Notes: generated by a model from the letters alone, not told the origin. A stretch of DNA of 64,000 nt from Acidimicrobiaceae bacterium (GCA_020637235.1 JACJWG010000003.1:124001-188000), one strand, 5' to 3'; shown: positions 50,117 through 59,745, counted from the first letter of the stretch. Numbers and translations: made by a program.

Positions 50117-51427
50117 CTACGTCGACGTCCACGTGGCCAGCCGCTCGGCGAGGTGCCGGCGTTCGACCTCGTTCGCGCACCGCTCGATCGCGGCTCGCAC
50201 GGCTCGCACCGCCGTGGGCACGTCTCCTGCGCGTGCGGCCAGCTCACCGCGCACGGCGTGCAGCCGGTGCCCGTCGCCCAATGCGTCGTCGAGACCGTCG
50301 AGCAGGGCGAGGCCTGCGGCCGGTCCGGACGCCTCGGCGACCGCGACCGCACGGTTCATCCGCACGACGGGCGAGCCGGTGAGCGATTCGAGCTCGGTGT
50401 ACACCGCCACGATGCGCGCCCAATCGGTCGCCTCGGCGGTCGAGGCGCGTGCGTGCTCGGCGGCCAGCAGCGCCTGCAGCCGCACCTCCTCGGCGTAACC
50501 GGTGGACGGTGGGAGCGTCGCGACGAGCTCGAGCCCGCGTCGGATCTCGTCGAGTCGCCAACGGGTGCGGTCCTGGTCGGCCAGGGTGACGAGTCGCCCG
50601 TCGTGCACCCGAGCATCTCGCCGGGCGTGCTGCAGCGTCACCAGCGCGAGCAGCGCGCGGGTGCGTTCGTCGTCGGGCGCGAACCGGTGCAGCACGCGAG
50701 CGAGCTCGACCGCGTCGCTGGCGACGTCGATGCGGAGGAGGTCCGGTCCCTCGCCCGGCGTGTAGCCGGCGGTGAAGGCCAGCAGGATCGTGCGGCACAC
50801 CACGTCGAGTCGTTCGTCGAGCCGGTCGCGCGCGGGCAGTGCGAGCGGGATGCCGGTGCCGACGATCTTCTGCTTCGCCCGAGTGATGCGTGCGGCCATC
50901 GTGGGTGTCGGCACGAGGAACAGCCGGGCGATCTCGTCGGTGGGGGTGCCGATCACCAGGCGCAGTGCCAGCGCCGACCTCGCGTCGGCCGACAGCGCCG
51001 GGTGGCAGCACAGGAACAGCATCGGCAGCCGCTCGTCCTCGCCGCCGATCGATTCGCCGCCGGTCGCAGGGTCGTCGGCGTCGAGCCCGTCGTCGGTGGG
51101 GCGAGTGGTGGCCGTCCCGACCGCGAGCAGGGGTACCACGCGGCCCGCGACGGCCTCGTGGCGGAGCCGGCCGATCACGAGCCGGTGGGCCGTCACGAAC
51201 AACCACGCTGCGGGGTTTCGCGGCACCCCGTCGTCCGGCCACCGCGACGCGGCTCGGGCGAACGCCTCGGCGAGCGCGTCCTCGGCCAGGTCGAGCCGTC
51301 GTGTCCGGGTCACCAGCACCGACAGCAGCCGGCCCCACTCCTGACGGTGGAGCGAGGCCAGCTGCTCGTCGAGCGGGTGGGCCCGGTCGTCAGCCGAGGT
51401 CGAGGACCGGCCGGATGTCGATGTCAT
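50117..51427 (-). CDS. ECF42-type RNA polymerase sigma factor with C-terminal extension
   Basis: 436 residues, far longer than a typical ECF sigma. Sigma regions 2 and 4 (WGRLLSVLVTRTRRLDLAEDALAEAF; ALALRLVIGTPTDEIARLFLVPTPTMAARITRAK) are followed by about 230 residues of helical repeats (LDERLDVVCRTILLAFTAGYTP ... MNRAVAVAEASGPAAGLALLD), the SnoaL-less, TPR-like extension of the ECF42 group. These sigmas lack a classical anti-sigma and pair with DGPF proteins, and the DGPF gene overlaps it here by 38 bases. ATG 51427 is the only good start. Confidence 0.92.
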   Translation of the reverse strand: MTSTSGRSSTSADDRAHPLDEQLASLHRQEWGRLLSVLVTRTRRLDLAEDALAEAFARAASRWPDDGVPRNPAAWLFVTAHRLVIGRLRHEAVAGRVVPLLAVGTATTRPTDDGLDADDPATGGESIGGEDERLPMLFLCCHPALSADARSALALRLVIGTPTDEIARLFLVPTPTMAARITRAKQKIVGTGIPLALPARDRLDERLDVVCRTILLAFTAGYTPGEGPDLLRIDVASDAVELARVLHRFAPDDERTRALLALVTLQHARRDARVHDGRLVTLADQDRTRWRLDEIRRGLELVATLPPSTGYAEEVRLQALLAAEHARASTAEATDWARIVAVYTELESLTGSPVVRMNRAVAVAEASGPAAGLALLDGLDDALGDGHRLHAVRGELAARAGDVPTAVRAVRAAIERCANEVERRHLAERLATWTST

Positions 51428-51740
51428 AGGCGGGCAGGATCCGGCAGAGCTCGATCACGGTGTCGAGATCGGGCGCCTCCAGCACGTAGAAGCCACCGAT
51501 CTGCTCGGCGGCCTCGGCGAAGGGACCGTCGGTCACGCTGAAGGCCCCGCCTCGCGTGCGCAGGGTGGTGGCGGCGCTTTCGTCGAGCGCCTCCCCGGCC
51601 ACGATCTCGACGGACGGGTGTGCCTCGCAGGCCTGGGCGAAGGCATGGTGTTGCTCCATGCCGGCTTGCTGTTCGTCGGGGCTCAGGTCGTTCCATGCCT
51701 GCATCTCGCCAGGCCCGGCCAGCAACACGAAGTACTTCAT
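51390..51740 (-). CDS. DGPF-domain (YCII-related) protein, ECF42 partner
   Basis: 116 residues with the signature VTDGPFAEAAEQIGGFYVLE and the opening MKYFVLLAGPGEM. YCII-like fold with a possible pseudo-active His/Asp pair; in other actinobacteria such proteins are encoded next to ECF42 sigma genes and are their targets or modulators. ATG 51740 has GGAGA about six bases upstream. Its 3' end overlaps the sigma gene by 38 bases, so the two are coupled. Confidence 0.93.
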   Translation of the reverse strand: MKYFVLLAGPGEMQAWNDLSPDEQQAGMEQHHAFAQACEAHPSVEIVAGEALDESAATTLRTRGGAFSVTDGPFAEAAEQIGGFYVLEAPDLDTVIELCRILPAYDIDIRPVLDLG

Positions 51741-51830
51741 CTCGGATCTCCTCTCGATCGTCCATCGGATGCCGGCCTCGTGCCGGCACCAGGATGACGC
51801 GTAGCCGTCGCCGGATTCGACAACGATCGT

Positions 51831-51860
51831 GCCGGATCGCGCCGGATCGCGCCGGATCGC
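51831..51860. repeat. Three 10-bp tandem repeats downstream of the aldo/keto reductase gene
   Basis: GCCGGATCGC three times in a row (51831-51860), ending three bases before the stop of the aldo/keto reductase gene on the minus strand. Lies between that gene and the DGPF promoter region. Confidence 0.8.
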
Positions 51861-51863
51861 GAT

Positions 51864-52835
<972 letters not shown>

Positions 52836-52844
52836 CGGGCCACT

Positions 52845-53753
52845 CTACGAACCGACGGCGACGTCCTCGGGAGCGTGGACCACGGCCGCGGTCGGTGCCG
52901 GTCGGGTGGCCAGCCAGCACCCGCTGATCACGAGCACGAATCCCGCCACGATCGCGAGCGTGAACGGCTCGTCGAGGAACGCGGCGCCGAGCCCGACGGC
53001 GACCACCGGGTTGACGAAGGTGATCACGGTGGCGCGAGCGGCGCCGATCTCCTCGATCAGCCGGAAGAAGATCACGAACGCGAGGCCGGTGCACACGAGC
53101 GCCAGGGCGACGACGGATCCGGTGGCGTTCGCCGACGGCGCGGCATCGGGCAGCGACAGCGCCGCGATCGGCGCGTAGATGACGCCGACGATGGTGAGCG
53201 ACAAGGCGATCACGCCCATCGAGGGCACGTCGGCGAGGCGACGACTGATGATGAACGGGGCCGTCGCGTAGCACACGCACACCACCAGGACGAACGCCAC
53301 GCTCCACCACGGCGGCGCACCGTCGCCGGACAGGTCGTTGCCCACCAGCAGCGACACCCCGCCGACGCCGAGCGCGATGCCGGCGAGGCGCACCGGGCGC
53401 AGCGCTGATCGGTCGCCGAGTGCGAAGGCGGCGAGCGCGCCGAAGATCGGCACCGACGAGATGATCAGCGCCGCGAGCCCGGAGGCGATGTGCTGCTCGG
53501 CGGTCGTGAGCAGGATCCACGGGATCGCCATCTCGAGGATGGCGAACGCGGCGATCGGTCGCCAGTGGGGGAGCGCCCGGCGGAGATCGCCGCTGCGCAC
53601 CGCCAACGCCAGCAGCACGGCGGCGGCGAGGCCGGTGCGCCCGAACACCACCACCGACGGTTCGAGCTCGTCGACGGCGACGGAGATGAAGAAGTACGGC
53701 ACGCCCCAGATGACGGCCATCGCCCAGAACAGCACCCACCCCCGCTTGGTCAC
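52845..53753 (-). CDS. EamA/DMT-family transporter
   Basis: 302 residues with ten hydrophobic helices in two EamA repeats (WGVPYFFISVAVDELEP in the first; VITFVNPVVAVGLGAAFLDEP in the second). Drug/metabolite exporters of unknown substrate. GTG 53753 (VTKRGWVLFWAM) is preferred, with AGGA eight bases upstream; the longer frame from 53828 has a non-hydrophobic, unsupported N-terminus. Its TAG stop forms the start of the next gene's -10. Confidence 0.87.
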   Translation of the reverse strand: MTKRGWVLFWAMAVIWGVPYFFISVAVDELEPSVVVFGRTGLAAAVLLALAVRSGDLRRALPHWRPIAAFAILEMAIPWILLTTAEQHIASGLAALIISSVPIFGALAAFALGDRSALRPVRLAGIALGVGGVSLLVGNDLSGDGAPPWWSVAFVLVVCVCYATAPFIISRRLADVPSMGVIALSLTIVGVIYAPIAALSLPDAAPSANATGSVVALALVCTGLAFVIFFRLIEEIGAARATVITFVNPVVAVGLGAAFLDEPFTLAIVAGFVLVISGCWLATRPAPTAAVVHAPEDVAVGS

Positions 53754-53830
53754 CGGTCGATCCTGCCAACTGTCGAGCCCGTCGCGCCATCGAGAACCCT
53801 GATGATGTCGACCAGCCCCCGTGATCACCG

Positions 53831-53927
53831 CTTCGTGAGCGACATGCGCACCGGCTGCGCATCCGGCTCACGGACCGGCCGTGTCCGTGAGCGACATGCG
53901 CACCGGCTGCGCATCCGGCTCACGAAG
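53831..53927. repeat. Tandem pair of 45-bp palindromes, copies B and C
   Basis: Copy B (53831-53875) and copy C (53883-53927) share GAC-ATGCGCA-CCGGC-TGCGCAT-CCG cores between CGTGAGC and GCTCACG arms, separated by CGGCCGT. The junction GCTCACGGAC...GTCCGTGAGC is itself palindromic, so the whole block can form alternative structures. Matches copy A at 48381-48425. Lies 5' of the EamA gene and 5' of a small plus-strand gene. Confidence 0.88.
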
Positions 53928-53962
53928 GGCAGGGTCGCGGGGGAGGTGGGTACTGGGAGGCC

Positions 53963-54139
53963 ATGACCGATTACAGCGAGCAGGGTGCGGTACCGGTGGA
54001 CGACGCGGCGGTCGACGATCCGCCGACGGTGGACGAGGTGGCCGAGCGGCAGCGGCGCGAGCATCCCGAACAAGCGGCAACGGCGAGCCACGCCCTGCCG
54101 ATCGATGCGCCGGTCGAGGGCGACGACGGCGGGGGGTGA
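53963..54139 (+). CDS. Small acidic hypothetical protein, 58 residues
   Basis: Begins MTDYSEQGAVPVDDAAVDDP and contains TVDEVAERQRREHPEQAA; strongly acidic, no membrane helix, probably disordered ends. Either GGGAGG at 53955-53960 is its ribosome-binding site, or TACTGG (53951-53956) six bases before the ATG makes it leaderless. Similar short acidic proteins are found in actinobacteria without known function. It sits between the palindrome pair and the acyl-CoA dehydrogenase gene. Confidence 0.6.
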   Translation: MTDYSEQGAVPVDDAAVDDPPTVDEVAERQRREHPEQAATASHALPIDAPVEGDDGGG

Positions 54140-54233
54140 CGCGTCGAGCACGTCCGCTGACGGCCGTCGCCGGACCGATTGGCAGAATCGGCGGTGGCGC
54201 GCCGCTGGGGACCGGCGTGCCGGGAGGGACACC

Positions 54234-55472
54234 GTGGGAGCCGCCGACACCGTGCTGAGCGAGGACGAGCGCCGCGCGTTCGAGGACGAGGCGGTGGCCT
54301 GGCTCGACGCGCACGCCGAGCGCACGCCCGAACCGTCGACGGCCACGGCCTGGGGCGAGGGAGACGAGATCGCCCTGATGGGGGCCGGCGGCGACATCGA
54401 GTCCGAGCGCGAACACATCCGCCTCGCCAAGGCGTGGCGTGCCCAGGTGTTCGACGCCGGCTTCGGCTGGCTCGGCGGTCCGGTCGAGTACGGCGGCGCC
54501 GGCCGGCATCCCGATCTCGACCACGTGTACCGCTCGATCGAGGCGCGGTACGACGTGCCCGACCAGTCGGCGTGGAACGTCACCTGGGAGATGGTGGCGC
54601 CAGCGGTGCTCCATCACGGCAGCGACGAGCTGAAGCGGCGGTTCCTGCGTCGCTTCTACCGTGGCGAACTGCTGTGTTCGCAGCTGCTGAGCGAACCCGA
54701 GGCCGGCAGCGACCTCGCCGGACTGCGTACCCGTGCCGTGCGTGACGGCGACGAGTGGGTGGTGAACGGGCAGAAGGTGTGGAGCTCGTACGCGCACCTG
54801 GCCGACATCGGTCAGCTGATGGCGCGCACCGATCCCGACGTGCCGAAGCACCAGGGCATCTCGATGTTCATGCTGCCCCTCGACTCGCCCGGTGTCGACC
54901 GCCGTCCGCTGAAGCAGATGAACGGCAACGCCGAGTTCAACGAGATCTTCCTCACCGACGTGCGGGTGCCGCACACCAACATGGTCGGCGACCCGGGCGG
55001 CGGCTGGCGCGCGGTGCTCACCACGTTGATGTCGGAACGTCGGGCCGTCGGTTCGGGCAGCGGTTCCACCGTCGACCCTGCCGAGGTGATCACGCGACTG
55101 GCCCAGCACCTCGGCCGCAGCGCCGACCCGATCGTGCGCCAGCAGCTCGCCGTGCTGCACACCGACAGTCGCCTGCTCCACTGGCTGGGGATGCGCATCG
55201 CCGAGGACGTCGCCGCGGGCGCGGAGCTCGGGCCGGAGGGATCGATCATGAAGCTGCTCGCCAACCAGCGCAACATCCGCCTCGGCCGGCTCGCCGGCGA
55301 GCTGGTGGGCATGGCGATGATGGCCGACACCGGCGACTGGAACACCTACGCCTGGGGTCGCCACCTGTGCAGCGCGCCGGGGTTGCGGATCGCCGGCGGC
55401 ACCGACGAGATCCAGCACAACATCCTCGGCGAGCGCGTGCTCGGCCTGCCGCGGGAGCCGGGTCGCTCGTGA
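54234..55472 (+). CDS. Acyl-CoA dehydrogenase
   Basis: 412-residue FAD-dependent acyl-CoA dehydrogenase: LLSEPEAGSDLAGLRTRA, VNGQKVWSSYAHLAD, LKQMNGNAEFNEIFLTDVRVP and the C-terminal RIAGGTDEIQHNILGERVLG. It is of the larger FadE type common in cholesterol or aromatic side-chain degradation; the specific substrate is not predictable. GTG 54234 has GGGAGG (54222-54227) six bases upstream. The next gene overlaps its stop as GTGA, so this is the head of a three-gene beta-oxidation operon. Confidence 0.92.
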   Translation: MGAADTVLSEDERRAFEDEAVAWLDAHAERTPEPSTATAWGEGDEIALMGAGGDIESEREHIRLAKAWRAQVFDAGFGWLGGPVEYGGAGRHPDLDHVYRSIEARYDVPDQSAWNVTWEMVAPAVLHHGSDELKRRFLRRFYRGELLCSQLLSEPEAGSDLAGLRTRAVRDGDEWVVNGQKVWSSYAHLADIGQLMARTDPDVPKHQGISMFMLPLDSPGVDRRPLKQMNGNAEFNEIFLTDVRVPHTNMVGDPGGGWRAVLTTLMSERRAVGSGSGSTVDPAEVITRLAQHLGRSADPIVRQQLAVLHTDSRLLHWLGMRIAEDVAAGAELGPEGSIMKLLANQRNIRLGRLAGELVGMAMMADTGDWNTYAWGRHLCSAPGLRIAGGTDEIQHNILGERVLGLPREPGRS

Positions 55473-56320
55473 GCACCGCCGACCGCACCGAGCTCGTCCG
55501 GCTCGACATCGACCCACCGGTCGCGCTCGTCACGCTCGACCGCGCCGACCGGCTCAACGCGCTGACGTACCCGATGATCGCGTCGTTCCGACGGGCGATC
55601 GACACCGCGGTCGCCGACACCCGCGTCGTGGGCATCGTCGTCACCGGTGCGGGTCGGGCGTTCTCGGCCGGTCTCGACGTGGCCGACCTCGCTCGTGCGG
55701 CGTCGACCGGCACCAGTCGCGGTGGGCGCGACGCGCCCGACCCCGTGCCCGATCCGGACGAGCTGCCCGCGCTGTTCTCGCACCTGCTGCGGGTGCCCAA
55801 GCCGGTGATCGCCGCGGTGAACGGCGTCGCCGCGGGCGGGGGTTTCGTGCTCGCGATGATGTGCGACCTGCGGATGGCCGCCGAGACCGGCGCCTCGTTC
55901 ACGACGGCGTTCGCCAAGCGCGGGCTCGTCGCCGAGCACGGCACGAGCTGGATCCTGCCCCGCCTCGTCGGCACCAACCGGGCGCTCGACCTGCTGTGGA
56001 GCGCCCGGCGGATCGACGCCACCGAAGCGCACCGCATCGGCTTCGTCGACCGTCTGGTGCCCGACGATCGGCTGCTCGCCGAGGCGTGCGACTACGTGCG
56101 CGACCTCGCCGCCGACGTCGCCCCCCGGTCGCTCGCGATCATGAAGGAGCAGGTGCTGCGCGGCTGGTCGCAACCGATCGGCGAGGCGCTGCGCCAGGTG
56201 GAACGTGAGATGAACGCATCGCTCGGCCATCCCGACACCACCGAGGGCGTGGTGTCGTTCGTCGAGAAGCGCCCGCCACGGTTCGCGCCGTGGATCCCCG
56301 ACGACAGGAGCACCACATGA
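55469..56320 (+). CDS. Enoyl-CoA hydratase/isomerase family protein
   Basis: 283-residue crotonase-fold protein: oxyanion-hole segments GRAFSAGLDVADL and NGVAAGGGFVLAMMCDLR. The usual catalytic Glu positions are followed by KRGLVAEHGTSW, where an acidic residue (E) is present as in hydratases. Starts GTG in overlap with the acyl-CoA dehydrogenase stop and ends ATGA-overlapped with the next crotonase gene. Hydrates a 2-enoyl-CoA, substrate unknown. Confidence 0.92.
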   Translation: MSTADRTELVRLDIDPPVALVTLDRADRLNALTYPMIASFRRAIDTAVADTRVVGIVVTGAGRAFSAGLDVADLARAASTGTSRGGRDAPDPVPDPDELPALFSHLLRVPKPVIAAVNGVAAGGGFVLAMMCDLRMAAETGASFTTAFAKRGLVAEHGTSWILPRLVGTNRALDLLWSARRIDATEAHRIGFVDRLVPDDRLLAEACDYVRDLAADVAPRSLAIMKEQVLRGWSQPIGEALRQVEREMNASLGHPDTTEGVVSFVEKRPPRFAPWIPDDRSTT

Positions 56321-57102
56321 CCGGCTGGGACGAGATCCGCTACGAGGTGGCCGACGGGGTCGCGACGCTCACGATGCACCGCCCCGAGCGCCGCAACGCG
56401 ATGACCAACCGGATGGTGCGCGAGACCGCCGAGGCCCTGGCGGTCGCGGCCGCCGACACGTCGTTGCGCGTGCTGGTGCTCACCGGCGCCGGCAACACGT
56501 TCTGCCCGGGCGCCGACCTCGCGTGGGTGGCCGGCGGCGGCGAGACGGCGCCCGAGGATCGGCTGAACCCCGACCACTTCCGCATCCCGCAGCTCCTGCA
56601 CGAGATGCCGGCGGTCACGATCGCCGCCGTGAACGGTGCCTGTGCCGGCGCGGCGATGGGATGGGCCTGCGCGTGCGACCTCCGCTTCGCCACGCGATCT
56701 GCCCGTTTCAACACTGCGTTCCTGGATGTCGGCGTGGCCGGCGACATGGCGCTGCCGTGGTCGTTGCCACACCTGCTCGGGGCGGCGAAGGCGCGTGAAC
56801 TGATGTTCCTGCCCGACAAGTTCGACGCCGACGAGGCCCGTCGTATCGGTCTGGTGGCCCGGGTGTTCGGCGACGACACCTTCGCGGCCGACGTGTCCGC
56901 TGCGATCGACCGGCTCACGGCGGCCTCACCGGCCGCGCTGTCCACCCTGAAGCGCAACTTCCTCGACGCCGAACAGCACGGCGTCGGCGACTTCGCGGTC
57001 GTCGAGGCCGAGCGTCACCTCGCGCTCTTCCGCCTCGACGACACCCGTGAGGCCTTCGCCGCCAAGGTCGAGAAGCGTCGCCCGAACTTCACGGGTCGCT
57101 GA
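56317..57102 (+). CDS. Enoyl-CoA hydratase/isomerase family protein
   Basis: 261-residue crotonase-fold protein: GNTFCPGADLAWV and NGACAGAAMGWACACDLRFA form the oxyanion hole. At the catalytic loop it reads LDVGVAGDMALPWSLPHLLG, so one of the two canonical Glu is absent and its role (hydratase, isomerase or hydrolase) is uncertain. ATGA overlap with the preceding hydratase. Its stop touches the convergent MarR gene with no gap. Confidence 0.9.
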   Translation: MTGWDEIRYEVADGVATLTMHRPERRNAMTNRMVRETAEALAVAAADTSLRVLVLTGAGNTFCPGADLAWVAGGGETAPEDRLNPDHFRIPQLLHEMPAVTIAAVNGACAGAAMGWACACDLRFATRSARFNTAFLDVGVAGDMALPWSLPHLLGAAKARELMFLPDKFDADEARRIGLVARVFGDDTFAADVSAAIDRLTAASPAALSTLKRNFLDAEQHGVGDFAVVEAERHLALFRLDDTREAFAAKVEKRRPNFTGR

Positions 57103-57597
57103 TCACTCGAACTGACGAACGAGCGAGCGCAGCGCGGCGTCGAGCGCCACCCGCTCGCGAGCGTCGAGATCGCCGAGCAGTCGCTCCTCGGTGGCGAGGT
57201 GGTCGGCGACGGCTGCGTCGATCAGGTCGAATCCGGCGGCGGTCAGCACGACGCGCACGCTGCGGCGATCGGTGGGATCGCTGCGACGCTCCACGTAGCC
57301 CGCACGCTCGAGCCGGTCGAGCCGCGCCGTCATGCCGGCGGGCGAGAGCATGAGCATGCGCGTGAGCTCGGACGGTGTCGCGACGTACGGCGAACCGAGT
57401 CGGCGGAGCGACGCGAGCACGTCGAACTCCGGCACGCGGAGGTCGTGCGTCTCGAGGGTCTCGTCGATCACGCGCCCGGCGAGTGCGACGAATCGGCCGA
57501 GCCGGGCGATCGTCCCCATCGCGGCGAAGGACAGGTCGGGCCGTTCGTGCTCCCATTGGGCGATGAAGGAATCGATCACGTCGGCAACGTCGGACAC
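57103..57597 (-). CDS. MarR-family transcriptional regulator
   Basis: 164 residues with a winged helix (PSELTRMLMLSPAGMTARLDRLERAGYVERRSDPTDRR is split here: recognition helix SPAGMTARLDRL, wing DPTDRRSVRV) and flanking dimer helices. The opening IDSFIAQWEHERPDL is typical of the family N-terminus, so GTG 57597 is favoured; the in-frame ATG at 57642 lies only three bases from its -10 (TATATT, 57651-57646). It diverges from the SnoaL-like gene, and a short palindrome lies between the two -10 elements. Confidence 0.85.
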   Translation of the reverse strand: MSDVADVIDSFIAQWEHERPDLSFAAMGTIARLGRFVALAGRVIDETLETHDLRVPEFDVLASLRRLGSPYVATPSELTRMLMLSPAGMTARLDRLERAGYVERRSDPTDRRSVRVVLTAAGFDLIDAAVADHLATEERLLGDLDARERVALDAALRSLVRQFE

Positions 57598-57635
57598 GGC
57601 GGGGATCGTAGTCCGGTGATTCGGCGGCAAATAGT

Positions 57636-57665
57636 TTGACATCGAAATATACTTCGTCGTACAGT
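57636..57665 (+). promoter_or_regulatory. Divergent promoter and operator between MarR and SnoaL-like genes
   Basis: TTGACA (57636-57641), 18-base spacer, TACAGT (57660-57665) serve the SnoaL-like gene. The spacer holds CGAA-ATATAC-TTCG, a palindrome that overlaps the minus-strand TATATT of the MarR gene, so MarR bound there would block both. Confidence 0.75.
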
Positions 57666-57671
57666 TCGATC

Positions 57672-58136
57672 ATGAACGACATGACTACGACCCGCCCGCC
57701 CGCCCCGACGCCCGCCGACGACGGCGGGCCCCGGCCCGGTGACACCGGCGCCATCGCCGCCGTGCTGGCTGCGGCCTATCGGGACGACGGTTCGATCGAC
57801 CTCGCAGCGCTGCTGTCGGTGTTGCACCCCGACGTCGCACTCCACGTCCCCGGCGCCCAACCGCTCGCTGGCACTCATCAGGGTCTCGATGCGATCGCCC
57901 GCTTCGCCGTCGCCCTGCGCGACCTGACGGTCGACGGCGAGCACACCGAGCGCGTCGACACGCTCGTCGGCGACGACCACGTCGCGCTCGTGGTCCACGT
58001 CGCCGCCGAGCGCGCCGACGGTCGCCGGCTCGACAACCACACGGTGCACCTCGCCCGGGTCGATGCAACCGGGCTCGTCAGGGACATCTGGTTCCACAAC
58101 CGCGACCAGGCCCACGTCGACGGCTTCTGGAGTTGA
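57672..58136 (+). CDS. SnoaL-like (NTF2-fold) protein
   Basis: 154 residues: an alpha-plus-beta cone of the SnoaL/NTF2-like type (HPDVALHVPGAQPLAGTHQG, DNHTVHLARVD, GLVRDIWFHNRDQAHVDGFW). The N-terminal 25 residues are Pro/Thr-rich. Such proteins are isomerases, hydrolases or binding proteins for small hydrophobic molecules. ATG 57672 lies six bases after TACAGT, a leaderless start with a near-consensus TTGACA. The MarR gene diverges from it and is its probable repressor. Confidence 0.85.
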   Translation: MNDMTTTRPPAPTPADDGGPRPGDTGAIAAVLAAAYRDDGSIDLAALLSVLHPDVALHVPGAQPLAGTHQGLDAIARFAVALRDLTVDGEHTERVDTLVGDDHVALVVHVAAERADGRRLDNHTVHLARVDATGLVRDIWFHNRDQAHVDGFWS

Positions 58137-58172
58137 CCCGCCGCCGCGACGTGGCGATCGAGGCCGTCGGGC

Positions 58173-59027
58173 TCACGCCGCCGAGGTGAGCGACCAGCGA
58201 ATGAGCTGCGTGATCGCCGCGCCGGCCGGGCGCACCAGCACGGTCTCGCTCACCGGCAGGAACGGCAGGCGCAGCGGCCAACGCGTCCACGCCGGGAGCA
58301 GGCTGACGGCCGCCGCCCCGAGCACGGCGTAGGCAGGCCGTGCGGCGAGCGGCAACGGGGGCTCGAGCAACAAGAACCGTGCGGCGTCGCGGGCCTCCGT
58401 GGTGCCGCGCAGCTCGGGCCGGTACTCGCGCAGCTCGGCGCGCAGGTCGCGCACGGTGGTCGGCGGTTCGTTCACCCCGAGGGCTCGAGCGACGCGCGCC
58501 GTGTCGGCCACGTAGGCGTCGGCCTCGGCGGGTGACAACGGGTCGCTGCCGTACCGCTGGTGCGCAGCGAGGAAGCTGTCCACCTCGCACACGTGCACCC
58601 ACCGCAGCAGGTGCGGATCGTTGGCGGCGTACCGGCGCCCGTCGTCGGCGACGCCGACCACTCGTTCGTGCACCTTCTTCACCACGGCGATCGACCGCTC
58701 GGCCACCGGGATCGGACCGAACGTGGTGGCGGCGAGGAAGTCGGCGGTGCGCTGCAGACGGCCCCAGGGATCGTGGCGGTAGTCGGAGTGCTGGGCCACG
58801 CCGGCCATCGCCAGCGGGTGCAGCGACTGCAGGAGCAGGGCGCGCAACCCGCCCACGAACATCGACGCGTCGCCGTGCACCCGCCGGATCGGCCGGCCGT
58901 CGTCGAACCAACGAGGACCGGGTGCGGTCATGATCGCCGCTGCCTTCTCGTCGGGCTCCTCGCCGATGACACGCTGCCGGATCTGGTCGGCGAGCCAGAC
59001 GCGGGCCGGGGCGAACACGTCGGTCAT
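58173..59027 (-). CDS. MpaB-family (DUF2236) oxygenase-like protein
   Basis: 284 residues with the family's conserved FVGGLRALLLQSLHPLAMAGV, HSDYRHDPWGRLQRT and HLLRWVHVCEVDSFL (His residues bind haem or metal in latex-clearing-protein and MpaB relatives). Members cleave or oxidise isoprenoid chains; the substrate here is unknown. ATG 59027 lies six bases after TACCGA(T), a leaderless-type start. Tail-to-tail with the SnoaL-like gene (36 bases apart). Confidence 0.88.
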   Translation of the reverse strand: MTDVFAPARVWLADQIRQRVIGEEPDEKAAAIMTAPGPRWFDDGRPIRRVHGDASMFVGGLRALLLQSLHPLAMAGVAQHSDYRHDPWGRLQRTADFLAATTFGPIPVAERSIAVVKKVHERVVGVADDGRRYAANDPHLLRWVHVCEVDSFLAAHQRYGSDPLSPAEADAYVADTARVARALGVNEPPTTVRDLRAELREYRPELRGTTEARDAARFLLLEPPLPLAARPAYAVLGAAAVSLLPAWTRWPLRLPFLPVSETVLVRPAGAAITQLIRWSLTSAA

Positions 59028-59052
59028 CGCGGATCGGTACCCAGGACTCGGT

Positions 59053-59703
59053 TCACATCTTCGGTACGACGACGAAGGCGATCGCGGCGAGGTGACATCC
59101 GGCACCCACCACCGTGAACGCGTGGAACACCTCGTGGAACCCGAACACCCGCGGCCACGGGTCGGGTCGTCGGGTGCCGTACACCACGGCGCCGACGGTG
59201 TAGGCCACGCCGCCGCCGAGCACCAGCCCGAAGCCCAGGCCGCCGAGACCGGTGAACAGCTGCGGCAACGCCAGCGCCGCCGACCACCCGACCACGACGT
59301 AGACCGCGGTGAACAGGGCGCGCGGGGTGGCGACGGGCAACCACTCGAGCAGCACGCCGAGGGCCGCACCGCCCCACACCGTGCCGAGCACCGCCGGACG
59401 CTGCCAGCCGTCGAGCGCGACGGCCGAGATCGGGGTGTACGCGCCGGCGATCGCGAGGAAGATCGTCGAGTGGTCGAGTCGCTCCATCACGGCGTGCGCC
59501 CGGGGGCGCCATGTCACGCGGTGATAGAGCGACGACACCGTGAACATCGCCAGCGTGCCGACGGCGTACACCACCAGCAGCGCGCGGTGTCCGGCCGTCG
59601 CGTCGGCCAGGGCGATCACGACCACCCCGAGGACGGCGACCACGAACGAGGCGACGACGTGCGACCAGCCGCGGAGGACGGGCTTGACGACGGCCATCTG
59701 CAC
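59053..59703 (-). CDS. Hemolysin III family (PAQR/TrhA-like) membrane protein
   Basis: 216 residues with seven hydrophobic helices and the PAQR signature residues: SSLYHRVTW with its following Asp (RLDHSTIFLAIAGAYTP), and the C-terminal HEVFHAFTVVGAGCHLAAI His pair that binds zinc in this superfamily. Bacterial TrhA members affect membrane lipid homeostasis; haemolysis is not implied. GTG 59703 is six bases after TACGGT (59715-59710), leaderless. Confidence 0.92.
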   Translation of the reverse strand: MQMAVVKPVLRGWSHVVASFVVAVLGVVVIALADATAGHRALLVVYAVGTLAMFTVSSLYHRVTWRPRAHAVMERLDHSTIFLAIAGAYTPISAVALDGWQRPAVLGTVWGGAALGVLLEWLPVATPRALFTAVYVVVGWSAALALPQLFTGLGGLGFGLVLGGGVAYTVGAVVYGTRRPDPWPRVFGFHEVFHAFTVVGAGCHLAAIAFVVVPKM

Positions 59704-59745
59704 GAGGTGACCGTACCCCGATCCCGGCGGGAACGGCGATCGGGC

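Noticed and set aside
48405..50498. Long plus-strand frame opposite pgm and the ECF42 sigma
   Set aside because: Composition is typical of antisense frames in GC-rich DNA and both genes on the minus strand have complete motif sets.
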